In this document: one piece after another, positions 9,159 through 17,500 of the stretch | Layout: each line of letters starts with the position of its first letter | Position numbering within the stretch: position 1 is the stretch's first letter | NCBI GenBank assembly: GCA_025560025.1 | Contig: CP048486.1 | Span: forward strand, 930,001 to 994,000 | Direction of reading: 5' to 3' | Length of the DNA: 64,000 nt | DNA from: Agrobacterium tumefaciens | Lineage (GTDB): Bacteria > Pseudomonadota > Alphaproteobacteria > Rhizobiales > Rhizobiaceae | Notes under the pieces: model-generated | Told to the model about the DNA's origin: nothing | Seen by the model: only the letters and a program-made list of their open reading frames with translations | The model's database searches: none | Made by a program: the position numbers and the translations under genes

Positions 9159-9524
9159 TTAGTGTCGCAAGTCCGGTGGAGAAATCTCCTCCATCGTTCC
9201 CAGTCGCTTAAAGGGGATGTTTTCTTCATCGACAAGATACCGTCCGACGGTCCTCACCCACGACACCGAGCCGTCGTCTCGGCGCACGGCATATTCCTGG
9301 CTGTAGAAACTTGCCGCCTTCAGCGTGGTCAACGCGGTCTCGATGACGCTATTTCGATGATCCAGATCCACTTTTTCAAGCATCTGGAAAATACTGATGC
9401 CCTGCATCGCCTGTCGCAGCGGAATTCCGAAGAGTTCAGCGCATATTTCGTCCAGATAAAATCGATCGTTGGTAATATCCCAGCAATAAAAACCAACCTG
9501 ATTGATGTTCAAAACGGGATTCAT
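9159..9524 (-). CDS. small stand-alone PAS-domain protein
   Basis: A 121-residue protein made almost entirely of one PAS fold: GFYCWDITNDRFYLDEICAELFG at the N-terminus, then YAVRRDDGSVSWVRTVGRYL, typical of the PAS_3 subfamily. No output domain, membrane segment or signal peptide is visible. It may act as a ligand-binding or partner protein for a sensor encoded elsewhere. The ribosome binding site before the ATG is poor, and the AT-rich region upstream probably holds its promoter. Gene reality is supported by the intact domain and codon use; function is unknown. Confidence 0.75.
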   Translation of the reverse strand: MNPVLNINQVGFYCWDITNDRFYLDEICAELFGIPLRQAMQGISIFQMLEKVDLDHRNSVIETALTTLKAASFYSQEYAVRRDDGSVSWVRTVGRYLVDEENIPFKRLGTMEEISPPDLRH

Positions 9525-9940
9525 GAAAAGACGCTGTCACAAAAATAAAAATCAATAGGAATTGCTAAGAAATTATAGCCAGTTCCTGCTAATCATAGGG
9601 CGATTCCGTGCCAAATTGAAACGTTTAAATCTGATCATATTAGAAATATTTTGCATTATGGCAAATTTCCTCGAGCGGCCTCGCCTCGGAAAATCCGGCT
9701 GCCCGATCAGACGACAACGGCGACGGATTTCCTGGCTATGACCGCAGCGCTGAAATCCCGGCAATCTTTATCAACTGTTAACCATAAAAAACCTATTGTT
9801 AAAGCGATGTTAAAACTTGCGTCGTCTGCCTGATCGCCGGTTTGTCCACGTCATTCTCAACGGCCTGTCGTCATTGGCCGGCAGAGATGCCTTGGTGAAC
9901 TTTCGATCCGGCATCGGCCAGATTCGCCGGGTGAAGAGGA
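9525..9940. other. AT-rich divergent intergenic region
   Basis: About 415 bases between the PAS gene and the beta-barrel gene. The part 9535-9665 is markedly AT-rich for this genome, with no credible ORF. The CtrA-like elements at 9778-9813 lie inside. It probably contains promoters in both directions. Confidence 0.55.
9778..9813 (+). promoter_or_regulatory. candidate CtrA-binding elements upstream of the beta-barrel gene
   Basis: TTAACCAT at 9778-9785 is the half-site form of the alphaproteobacterial CtrA motif. TTAA-N7-TTAA at 9799-9813 is its full form. The TGTTAA units start at 9776, 9797 and 9808, that is 21 and 11 bases apart. The sites lie about 130 bases before the beta-barrel gene. 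CtrA is the master cell-cycle regulator in Rhizobiales. Binding is inferred from motif match only. Confidence 0.5.
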
Positions 9941-11422
9941 ATGAATGTGAGGGGCGCCGCCACACGTCTGTCGACGTCGCGGAAAGCAGCAACCATGCTG
10001 CTTGCCTGCACGCTTCTTTGCACGTCCGGAAACGCCTTTGCCCAGAGCGTGGTCACGCCGGTGCCGACTGCGGCTCCTTCCCGCGCCGGAACTCCTCCGG
10101 GCGTCCCGGCGGAAGAGGCGGAGGCAAACACGACGCCGGCCACACCCGCGCCCGCACCGCAGCAGCTATGGCGGCCTTCCAACAATCCCGGTGATCCGAT
10201 CTTTGAACAGCAGGACGAAGCGGGACAGCCCTATGCCGAGGCCGAAAACCCCTATGAACCGACGGTCGATGGTGGCGAAAACCCGCAAGTGCCGACCCAA
10301 CCCGGACAGACGCCGGGGATCCGGCTCGGCACATTCCTGCTGCGGCCTTCGATCAGCCAGACGATCAATACGGAAAAACAGAGCAATACCGGCGGGCCTT
10401 CCCGGCGCAACTACCTGACAACGGGCATACGTGGGACGCTGACCAGTGACTGGTCTCGCCACGCGCTGACCGTGACGGGCGACGGCGCCTGGGAAAGAAA
10501 TTTCGGCAGCGACAAGGATGGCGAAGAGCCGAGGGCAAGGCTCGAGGCCGATCTGCGCCTCGATCTCGGTGAAGAAACGACCGTCAATCTTACGGCCGGT
10601 TACGAATTCAGCCGCGAAGATACGACAGATCCCAACGCTTTGACCGGCGCATCGGTGCAGGGCGGCGAACACCGCTTCACGACCGGCGCATCCATTGAAC
10701 GGGATTTCGGCAAGCTGCGCGGGTTGGCGGCGCTCGATCTTTCGCGAACGGTCTATACGGATGCGAAGGGCCTGAACGGCCAGCCGATCAGCCTGAGCGA
10801 CCGCGACCAGAAGGCTGCAAACCTGCGCGGTCGCATTGGCTACGAATTGTCGCCGGCCTTGATCCCCTTCCTCGAACTGAACGTCGGAACGACGAAATAT
10901 GACAGCCGCCTGGATAATTCCGGTTACGCCCGCTCCTCGAATTCCTACGGTGCGAAGATCGGAACCGAGGTAGACCTCGGCGAGAAGACACGCGGCGAGG
11001 CCGCAATAGGCTACCTGCGCAAACAATATGACGACGACCGCCTTGCCGCCATCGGCGCATTGACGTTGGACGGCGAACTGAACTGGTCACCCCAGCGCGG
11101 TACCAACGTTAATCTCGGGCTGCGCACGATGATTGAGGACTTCGCCGGCGGCCCGCAGGGTGGCTGGATTTCCTATCGCCTTGATGCCGGCCTGACCCAC
11201 GAATTGCGCAGCAATCTGGTCGCGCGACTGACGGGGCAGATCGTTCACCGCACCTTCCCCTCCTCCGACATCGATAATGTCGTGGAATATACCGCAGGCG
11301 CCGGACTGACCTGGGGCCTGAACCGCTATCTCGATCTGACGGCGGATGTCAGCTACCAGTGGACGCCGGTTTATGACAGCAACGAACTGCGTGTCGGCGC
11401 AGGACTTGTCCTGAAGCGATAA
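9941..11422 (+). CDS. outer-membrane beta-barrel protein (BBP2-like)
   Basis: A 493-residue exported protein. The N-terminus is a signal peptide ending near NAFAQ (about residue 35). A Pro/Ala/Glu-rich periplasmic stretch follows to about residue 125. The rest consists of alternating amphipathic strands separated by polar turns (for example YLTTGIRGTLTSDWSRHALT, TTVNLTAGYEFSRED), and it ends in a strand with terminal LVLKR. This matches the uncharacterised beta-barrel porin 2 type. ATG at 9941 sits directly on AGAGGA; an in-frame GTG at 9947, spaced 6 bases, could be the true start. The role is unknown; export of polysaccharide or an envelope structural role are possibilities. It is convergent with galU. 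Confidence 0.75.
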   Translation: MNVRGAATRLSTSRKAATMLLACTLLCTSGNAFAQSVVTPVPTAAPSRAGTPPGVPAEEAEANTTPATPAPAPQQLWRPSNNPGDPIFEQQDEAGQPYAEAENPYEPTVDGGENPQVPTQPGQTPGIRLGTFLLRPSISQTINTEKQSNTGGPSRRNYLTTGIRGTLTSDWSRHALTVTGDGAWERNFGSDKDGEEPRARLEADLRLDLGEETTVNLTAGYEFSREDTTDPNALTGASVQGGEHRFTTGASIERDFGKLRGLAALDLSRTVYTDAKGLNGQPISLSDRDQKAANLRGRIGYELSPALIPFLELNVGTTKYDSRLDNSGYARSSNSYGAKIGTEVDLGEKTRGEAAIGYLRKQYDDDRLAAIGALTLDGELNWSPQRGTNVNLGLRTMIEDFAGGPQGGWISYRLDAGLTHELRSNLVARLTGQIVHRTFPSSDIDNVVEYTAGAGLTWGLNRYLDLTADVSYQWTPVYDSNELRVGAGLVLKR

Positions 11423-11440
11423 ACTGTCTCCAAAACAGAA

Positions 11441-11462
11441 ATCCCGGCGCGAAGGCCGGGAT
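11441..11462 (-). terminator. terminator between the beta-barrel gene and galU
   Basis: Inverted repeat ATCCCGGC / GCCGGGAT with a 6-base loop. Read on the minus strand it is followed by TTCTGTTTTGG, so it serves galU best. It may also stop the convergent plus-strand transcript. Confidence 0.75.
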
Positions 11463-11485
11463 CCCAATCTCATATTTTGGCTGAA

Positions 11486-12373
11486 TTACTTCAGGCCGTC
11501 GATAAGTGCCTTAATCGGCTCCTCGATCGCAGGACGAATATCGCCGCGCTCCAGAGCGAAGGCGACGTTGGCGAGGATGAAACCATCCTTTGCACCGCAA
11601 TCGAAAGTCTGGCCGCGGAAATGATAGCCGGAAAATTCCTGCGACTTGGCGAGCGTCAGCATGCCATCCGTCAGCTGGATTTCATTCCCGGCGCCGCGCT
11701 CCTGATTTTCGAGAATGTCGAAAATCTCCGGCTGAAGGATGTAGCGGCCGTTAATATAGAAATTCGACGGCGCCGTGCCCTTGGCAGGCTTTTCGACCAT
11801 TTCAGTGATCTTGAAACCTTCGCCAACGGTGTCGCCCACGCCGACGATACCGTATTTATGCGTCTGGTCGGGAGCGCATTCCTGCACGGCGATGACGTTG
11901 CCGGCGGTCTGGTCGTAAAGTTCGACCATGCCCTTCAGGCAGCTCTTCTGCGAGTGCATGATCATGTCAGGCAAAAGCACGGCGAAAGGCTCATCACCGA
12001 CGATGTCACGCGCGCACCATACCGCGTGGCCAAGGCCGAGCGGCACCTGCTGGCGCGTGAAGCTTGCCGTGCCCGCCTTGGGCAGAAGGCCGGCCAGCAA
12101 TGTCAGCTCGGCATTCTTGTTGCGCTCACGCAGCATCTGTTCGAGTTCAAATTGAATATCAAAATAATCTTCGATGACCGCCTTGCCGCGGCCGGTAACG
12201 AATACAAAATGCTCGATGCCCGCTTCCGCCGCCTCATCAACGACATATTGAATGACAGGCTTGTCGACGACGGTGAGCATCTCTTTCGGAACCGCCTTGG
12301 TTGCGGGCAGGAAACGCGTGCCGAGACCTGCGACCGGAAATACGGCCTTCCGAATTTTCTTCTGTTCTACCAC
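11486..12373 (-). CDS. galU: UTP-glucose-1-phosphate uridylyltransferase
   Basis: A 295-residue enzyme, the usual length, that makes UDP-glucose from UTP and glucose 1-phosphate for exopolysaccharide, cyclic glucan and LPS. The nucleotidyltransferase signature [20 protein letters not shown] is at residues 12-31, with [16 protein letters not shown] after it and VLLPDMIM in the catalytic core. The start is GTG at 12373, with AGGAGGG upstream; the ATG two bases before is followed at once by a stop. A perfect 23-bp palindrome lies about 45 bases upstream of the start and may be regulatory. Confidence 0.97.
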   Translation of the reverse strand: MVEQKKIRKAVFPVAGLGTRFLPATKAVPKEMLTVVDKPVIQYVVDEAAEAGIEHFVFVTGRGKAVIEDYFDIQFELEQMLRERNKNAELTLLAGLLPKAGTASFTRQQVPLGLGHAVWCARDIVGDEPFAVLLPDMIMHSQKSCLKGMVELYDQTAGNVIAVQECAPDQTHKYGIVGVGDTVGEGFKITEMVEKPAKGTAPSNFYINGRYILQPEIFDILENQERGAGNEIQLTDGMLTLAKSQEFSGYHFRGQTFDCGAKDGFILANVAFALERGDIRPAIEEPIKALIDGLK

Positions 12374-12418
12374 ATATCCCTCCTGAGAGATAAAACTTGA
12401 TCACAATCCCCGCACGCT

Positions 12419-12441
12419 GTTGTTATTTCAAAAATAACAAC
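12419..12441 (-). promoter_or_regulatory. perfect palindrome in the galU/transglycosylase divergent region
   Basis: GTTGTTATTT and AAATAACAAC are perfect 10-bp arms around a 3-base centre. A second, shorter inverted repeat (TACCAT/ATGGTA) lies at 12461-12478. The AT-rich arms and position before galU suggest an operator. The hairpin has no following T-tract on either strand, so a terminator is unlikely. The regulator is unknown. Confidence 0.5.
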
Positions 12442-12568
12442 GTTTTGTAAAGGGTGACGCTACCATCTATTAATGGTAAAGAATTTGTTGACGTTCTTTT
12501 GTTATCCATGATGACGCCCGATGCGTTTTCGCAATCGAAATGACATTCGAGAGAACGAAAGACTGACG

Positions 12569-13792
12569 ATGACAAAGATGATCCTTTCAGGTGTCCGCAA
12601 ATTCGGCTGCATGATGGCTGCAGGTCTGGCAATCTCGCTGGCGCCCGTTTCTGCTCACGCAGATGCGGGGTTCAGACAGTGGATCAACCAGTTCTACGCA
12701 ACAGCCGCGAAAGAAGGCATTAGCAAGGCCACATATCAAAAGGCCTTTGCCGGCGTCAGCGAGCCGGACCCGGACGCGCTGCGCAAGGCAACTTTTCAGC
12801 CGGAATTCACCACCCAGGTCTGGGATTATCTCGATTCCCGCGTTAACCCCTATACGGTGCGGATCGGTCGGGAAATGAAGATGAAGCATGCAACGACCCT
12901 CAACTGGATCGAGCGCAACTTCAATGTCGACAAACACATCATCCTCGCCATCTGGTCGATGGAATCGAATTACGGCGCCGTTCTCGAAAAGCCGGAGCGA
13001 CTGCACAATATTCCGCAGGCGCTGGCCACGCTCGCCTATTCCGACCCCAAGCGCGCCAAATTCGCGCGGACACAATTGATCGCCGCGCTCAAAATCCTGC
13101 AGGCCGGCGATGTGACGCCAAAGCAATTGACGGGTTCCTGGGCAGGGGCGATGGGCCACACCCAGTTCATCCCGACCAGCTATCTGCTTTACGCGGTGGA
13201 CGCCGACGGCAACGGCAAGCGCGATATCTGGCACTCGGTTCCCGATGCGCTGGCAACCGCTGCCAATCTTCTTTCCAAGAACGGCTGGGAGCCCGGCCGC
13301 ACCTGGGGTTATGAGACCGCCGTACCGCGTGGCGGCGCGCGTTATGAAGGCCAGACGAAGACCGTTGCCGAATGGGCAAAGCTTGGTTTTACCCGTCCGA
13401 ACGGGAAGAATTTCACACGCGGCTCCGACCGCGCCATGCTGAAATTGCAGGGGGGCGCAAACGGCCCCGGTTTCCTGATGATGAAAAACTTCTTCACCAT
13501 CAAGAAGTACAATGCATCGGACAGCTACGCGCTGGCAGTTGGCCTGCTTGCGGACGAAATTGCCGGTTATGGCGGCATGCAGCAGAAATGGCCGCGTCCG
13601 GACGGCACGCTCGATATTCGTGAAAAATTCGAACTCCAGACCCGCATGAAGGAACTGGGTTATTACGATGGCGAAATCGACGGCAATTTCGGCTCCGGGT
13701 CGAAGGCCGCAATCAGCGCCATCCAGTCGCGCATGGGCATGGAAAATGACGGCCAGCCGTCGCAGCGATTGCTGAGAGCCCTGCGCAATTAA
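12569..13792 (+). CDS. lytic murein transglycosylase, MltB type, with peptidoglycan-binding domain
   Basis: A 407-residue exported enzyme that cleaves peptidoglycan glycan strands to 1,6-anhydro products. The signal peptide ends around ISLAPVSAHA (residue 31). The SLT_2/MltB domain covers about 35-330. The catalytic Glu is at residue 132 in WSMESNYGAVLE, followed by GSWAGAMGHTQFIPTSY and DIWHSVPDALATAANLL. A PG_binding_1 domain is at the C-terminus (MKELGYYDGEIDGNFGSGSKAAI). I chose ATG 12569 because the signal peptide then starts cleanly; an in-frame ATG 16 codons upstream would add a charged extension before it. Confidence 0.92.
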   Translation: MTKMILSGVRKFGCMMAAGLAISLAPVSAHADAGFRQWINQFYATAAKEGISKATYQKAFAGVSEPDPDALRKATFQPEFTTQVWDYLDSRVNPYTVRIGREMKMKHATTLNWIERNFNVDKHIILAIWSMESNYGAVLEKPERLHNIPQALATLAYSDPKRAKFARTQLIAALKILQAGDVTPKQLTGSWAGAMGHTQFIPTSYLLYAVDADGNGKRDIWHSVPDALATAANLLSKNGWEPGRTWGYETAVPRGGARYEGQTKTVAEWAKLGFTRPNGKNFTRGSDRAMLKLQGGANGPGFLMMKNFFTIKKYNASDSYALAVGLLADEIAGYGGMQQKWPRPDGTLDIREKFELQTRMKELGYYDGEIDGNFGSGSKAAISAIQSRMGMENDGQPSQRLLRALRN

Positions 13793-13856
13793 TAATGTGC
13801 CGGCGAATTCGGCGACGGTCGTTACCGCCGCCGAGCCATCCGGAAAGGTCGATGCC

Positions 13857-15092
13857 ATGAGTAGGAAACCTGCGGCGAAAAGCGGAAAGACAGGTTGGCG
13901 TGTCTGCGCCATCATCCTTTGTGCTGCGCTGTGCACGCCGCTCGTCCCTTCCCAAAGCTTCGCCCAGGAACAGCGGCGTACCCTGTTCGAAATGCTGTTC
14001 GGCAGGCCTGTAGGCCGGGAGGATGCGCCCAGCCGCGAATACCAGCCCCGCAACCGCCGGGATTTCCCATCAGCCCCACGCGAAAGAGCCGTCACTCGCC
14101 CGCAACCCGCGAGAAAAGCGCCGTCGGTGGTTCAGATGCGAACCATAAAACCGGAACCCGCCGCCAAACTTGAAAATGCAAGGCGCGTGCTGGTCGTCGG
14201 CGATTTTCTGGCCGGCGGCATGGGGGAGGAACTGGTCAACGCCTTTGCCAGTTCACCGGCAATCGCCGTCGATGTGCGGGCAAACGGCTCCTCAGGTCTC
14301 GTTCGCACTGATTATTACGACTGGTTCGCCAATCTGCCGCAATTCATAACCGAGACCAATCCGGCGACGATCGTCATCATGATGGGATCGAACGATCGCC
14401 AGCAGATGCAGATCGGCGATATCAGGGAAAAATTCGGCACCGATGTCTGGTTCAAGGAATATGAACGGCGGATCGATGAACTTCTGACTATTGCGGGCCG
14501 CAAGAAGGTGCCGCTGCTATGGGTTGGTCTGCCCGCCTTCCAGTCGCCCTCGCTCACAGCCGATCTGGTCGGCTTCAACCGGCTTTATCGCAGCCATGTC
14601 GAGAAATATGGCGGCGAATTCGTGGATGTGTGGGACGGCTTCGTCGACGAGGCGGGGAAATTCGTCATTACCGGTTACGACATGAACGGTCAGCAGGCCC
14701 GTCTGCGCGAAGCCGATGGCGTCGGCATGACAAGCGCCGGCAAGCGCAAGCTTGCTTTTTACGTCGAGAAATTCGTGCGCCGGCACCTCGACAGCGCCGG
14801 CCCTGATCTCGTGAAACTGGACGGCAGCAACCTGCCAGCGCTTACTTCGCTGCCGGCGCTTGGCATCGACGCGGGACAGGTGCGCACGCAACCGATCAGC
14901 CTTACCGATCCGGCGCTTGACGGCGGCGACAAGCTGCTTGGCGATACTCCGGTGACAGCAGGACCGACACGCGTATCGGTGGTGGAATCACCACGCGAGC
15001 GGCTGACCAAACGCGGCGAGATGGCCGATGCGCCGGCAGGCCGCATCGATGATTACCGCATCGTCCCGGATACGGCACAGGCCAGACAATAG
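13857..15092 (+). CDS. DUF459-type SGNH-fold periplasmic protein, probably non-catalytic
   Basis: A 411-residue protein with an N-terminal hydrophobic export segment (residues 12-36, ending QSFAQ). A basic, Pro-rich region runs to about 100, and an SGNH-hydrolase-like domain covers about 110-315. Block I reads VLVVGDFLAGGMGEEL with Phe where the nucleophilic Ser would be. Block III is MMGSNDRQQM. In block V, ADGVGMTSAGKRKLAFY, the catalytic His position is not His. The family is widespread in Rhizobiales and unassigned; these substitutions argue against ordinary esterase action. ATG 13857 has GGAAAGG 8 bases upstream. It follows the transglycosylase gene by 64 bases on the same strand, which hints at a cell-wall role. 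Confidence 0.82.
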   Translation: MSRKPAAKSGKTGWRVCAIILCAALCTPLVPSQSFAQEQRRTLFEMLFGRPVGREDAPSREYQPRNRRDFPSAPRERAVTRPQPARKAPSVVQMRTIKPEPAAKLENARRVLVVGDFLAGGMGEELVNAFASSPAIAVDVRANGSSGLVRTDYYDWFANLPQFITETNPATIVIMMGSNDRQQMQIGDIREKFGTDVWFKEYERRIDELLTIAGRKKVPLLWVGLPAFQSPSLTADLVGFNRLYRSHVEKYGGEFVDVWDGFVDEAGKFVITGYDMNGQQARLREADGVGMTSAGKRKLAFYVEKFVRRHLDSAGPDLVKLDGSNLPALTSLPALGIDAGQVRTQPISLTDPALDGGDKLLGDTPVTAGPTRVSVVESPRERLTKRGEMADAPAGRIDDYRIVPDTAQARQ

Positions 15093-15295
15093 GCGCTACA
15101 TCACCAGCATGAGAGCCCGTCAGGGCGTAATGTTTAGGCAATCCGAAAATGGCAGGATAAGTGAAGCTCTGCGGGAGCGCGGCCTATAACCGCGTTTTTG
15201 CAAGGCGATATCTCTTCGTTACATCCACGAAGCTGTTGTTTTATTTCATGCGCGGCCCTGCGGGGAAAGCGCGCAGACATTGCCGAGAACACGTC

Positions 15296-15970
15296 ATGCG
15301 CCTGCTGCTTGTTGAAGACGAACGCGAAATGGCAGCAGCCCTGTCCGCCGCCCTGCACCGGTTCGATATCATCGTCGATAATGTCGGGACGCTCGACCTT
15401 GCCCGCCATGCGATCATGGACGGTGTTCACGATCTTGTCGTGCTTGACCGGCAACTGCCCGATGGCGACGGCATCGAACTCATAGAAGATCTGCGCCTGC
15501 TGCCCGTCACCCCGCCCGTCATCGTGTTAACGGCGCAGGGAACACTTGCAGACCGGGTGAACGGTCTCAACCTTGGAGCGGACGATTATCTTGGCAAGCC
15601 CTTCGCCGTCGAGGAGCTTCTTGCCCGTATCCGCGCCCTGATGCGCAGACCGGCAGGCGCGGTAACGATGACGGCGAGACTGGGCAAGCTGGAATTCTGC
15701 TTCGAAACCCGGGAAGTGCGCATCAAGGGGGAGTTTATTCCCCTGACCAGACGTGAACTGCTTATTCTCGAAGCCCTGTTGCGTCGGCAGGGCCGAACGG
15801 TGCTTCGTTCGGTGCTGGAGGAGGCCGTCTATAATTTCGACGATGAAATCCAGTCCAATGCGCTTGATTCCCATATTTCACGCCTGCGCCGCAAATTGCA
15901 GGCGGCGGATGCGGGCCTTGAGGTCCACGGCATTCGCGGTGTTGGTTATCTTCTGAGAGCGGCCGCATGA
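15296..15970 (+). CDS. OmpR-family response regulator
   Basis: A 224-residue response regulator. The receiver domain holds the acidic pocket LVEDE (residues 5-9), phospho-acceptor Asp51 in VVLDRQLPDGDG, and the conserved Lys in DDYLGKPF. A winged-helix DNA-binding domain follows (about 128-224, LTRRELLILEALLRR, NALDSHISRLRRKL, IRGVGYLLRA). I start at ATG 15296 (MRLLLVEDE); upstream in-frame codons add sequence unlike any receiver domain. The stop overlaps the next gene by 4 bases, so regulator and kinase are translationally coupled. The sensed signal is unknown. Confidence 0.93.
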   Translation: MRLLLVEDEREMAAALSAALHRFDIIVDNVGTLDLARHAIMDGVHDLVVLDRQLPDGDGIELIEDLRLLPVTPPVIVLTAQGTLADRVNGLNLGADDYLGKPFAVEELLARIRALMRRPAGAVTMTARLGKLEFCFETREVRIKGEFIPLTRRELLILEALLRRQGRTVLRSVLEEAVYNFDDEIQSNALDSHISRLRRKLQAADAGLEVHGIRGVGYLLRAAA

Positions 15971-17322
15971 AGCTGGCCAGACGGAAATCGCTCAAACATC
16001 GCCTGACAATTCAATTGCTGCTGTTCCAGATCGGCAGCCTTTTCATCGTCAGTGCGGCCTTCGTCGCTTACCTGTCGAGCGGCGGCGCAGGCAGCGCCCT
16101 GCTCAGCCCCCAGGCAGCCCAGATCACCGCCAATGCAATCATGCGGGACAAGGATGGCCGGCTGAGACTGGAAGAAACAGAGGAGTTTGCCGCGCTGCGC
16201 AACGACATGCCCGATTTCTGGTTCGTTGCGGTCAGCGAAAAAGGTGAAATCGTGCAGGGCGGGCCGGTACCGGAGGTCTTCAGCAATATGGATCAACAGC
16301 TTAGCGACATCAAAGTTTCGGATGTGCGCGACGCGGCATTGTCCTATTCCTATCTCGCCGTCGTGCGCATCGCCGTCGTTCGCCGTGCTTCGGGGCCGGC
16401 TGGTGAATTCGTCATGATCGGCAAAGGCGGCCCGTTCAGCATGACATTCCCGGTCCTGCTGTTTTCCAACATATTGATCATGCCCATCCTCATTCTCATG
16501 TCCATCGTGACGATCGTGACCATTCCCTGGATCATCCGCAGGGAATTTCTCGCCCTTTCCGCCATTGCGCATGCGGCGGAAACCATCGATATCGACAGAC
16601 GCGGATATCGATTGCCTGACAGTAATATTCCACAGGAAGTGCAGCCGCTCGTGCATGCCGTCAACGGCGCGCTGCAGCGGTTGGACGATGGTTATGAACG
16701 GCACAAGCGTTTCATTCTCGATGCCGCCCATGAATTGCGCACCCCGGTCGCCATTCTCCAGACCCGCGTTGAAACGCTGCTCGACGGGCCGGACCGGAGC
16801 AGAATATTGGCCGATGCCAGCCGTATCGCCGTGCTTGCCGAACAATTGCTCGATCTGCAGCGACTTGGCGGGCAAAAGGCGCCCCTTATCCCGCTTGATC
16901 TTGTCGGTCTTTGCCGGTCGGTCGTGGCGGACATGGCGCCGCTTGCGATTTCTCAAGGATACGGGCTTTCATTCGAGCCAGAGGAAGAACCGATCCTCGC
17001 CCTTGCGGATGACGCCTCGCTGCAGCGCGCCCTTATGAACATCGTGCAAAACGCCATCGAACATGGCGGCAATCGCGGAACCATCACCATAAAAGTCGGG
17101 GCCAACCGTGTGATAGACATATCCGATGAGGGTCAGGGAATTCCCGAAGAAGACCGGGAAGCCGTGTTCGACGCGTTCCATCGGTTAAGGCCCAAAGATC
17201 GCGGCACCGGACTCGGTCTCAACCTCGTACAGGAAATCGTCCGATACCATGGCGGAGAGATCACCATTGGTGATTCACCTACCGGCGGCGCCTCCTTCCG
17301 CATCAGCCTACCCTATTGCTGA
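15967..17322 (+). CDS. membrane sensor histidine kinase
   Basis: A 451-residue kinase partner of the preceding regulator. Transmembrane helices lie at about residues 13-37 and 160-188, with a periplasmic sensing loop of about 120 residues between them. The phospho-acceptor is His255 in LDAAHELRTPVAIL. The ATP-binding domain shows the N box (NIVQNAIEHGG), G1 (DISDEGQGIPEE) and G2 (GTGLGLNLVQEIV). It resembles EnvZ/QseC-type kinases. The ATG overlaps the regulator stop (ATGA). A strong bidirectional terminator follows. Confidence 0.93.
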   Translation: MKLARRKSLKHRLTIQLLLFQIGSLFIVSAAFVAYLSSGGAGSALLSPQAAQITANAIMRDKDGRLRLEETEEFAALRNDMPDFWFVAVSEKGEIVQGGPVPEVFSNMDQQLSDIKVSDVRDAALSYSYLAVVRIAVVRRASGPAGEFVMIGKGGPFSMTFPVLLFSNILIMPILILMSIVTIVTIPWIIRREFLALSAIAHAAETIDIDRRGYRLPDSNIPQEVQPLVHAVNGALQRLDDGYERHKRFILDAAHELRTPVAILQTRVETLLDGPDRSRILADASRIAVLAEQLLDLQRLGGQKAPLIPLDLVGLCRSVVADMAPLAISQGYGLSFEPEEEPILALADDASLQRALMNIVQNAIEHGGNRGTITIKVGANRVIDISDEGQGIPEEDREAVFDAFHRLRPKDRGTGLGLNLVQEIVRYHGGEITIGDSPTGGASFRISLPYC

Positions 17323-17432
17323 AACGATCTCATTTTCGGAAACACGTAATGTCATTGCAATTTTAAGGCGCGATATAGTGTCCGTCGCCTGAATGCGAGA
17401 CCTTCGTTGCATTTCGGTTCTCCAGTCAAACA

Positions 17433-17463
17433 AAAGGCCTGTTGTGCAACACAACAGGCCTTT
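17433..17463. terminator. bidirectional terminator between the histidine kinase gene and gltD
   Basis: A perfect 13-bp stem (AAAGGCCTGTTGT / ACAACAGGCCTTT) with loop GCAAC. Because the arms begin with A and end with T, a T-rich run follows on both strands (CTGTTTT on plus, TGTTTG on minus). It serves the two convergent operons. Confidence 0.9.
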
Positions 17464-17500
17464 CTGTTTTCGGATGGCGGCCTGCGCCGCATCGTCTGGC

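Noticed and set aside
9573..9992. Short open frames on both strands in the AT-rich region
   Set aside because: No ribosome binding sites, no domains, and compositional signals fit a regulatory region.
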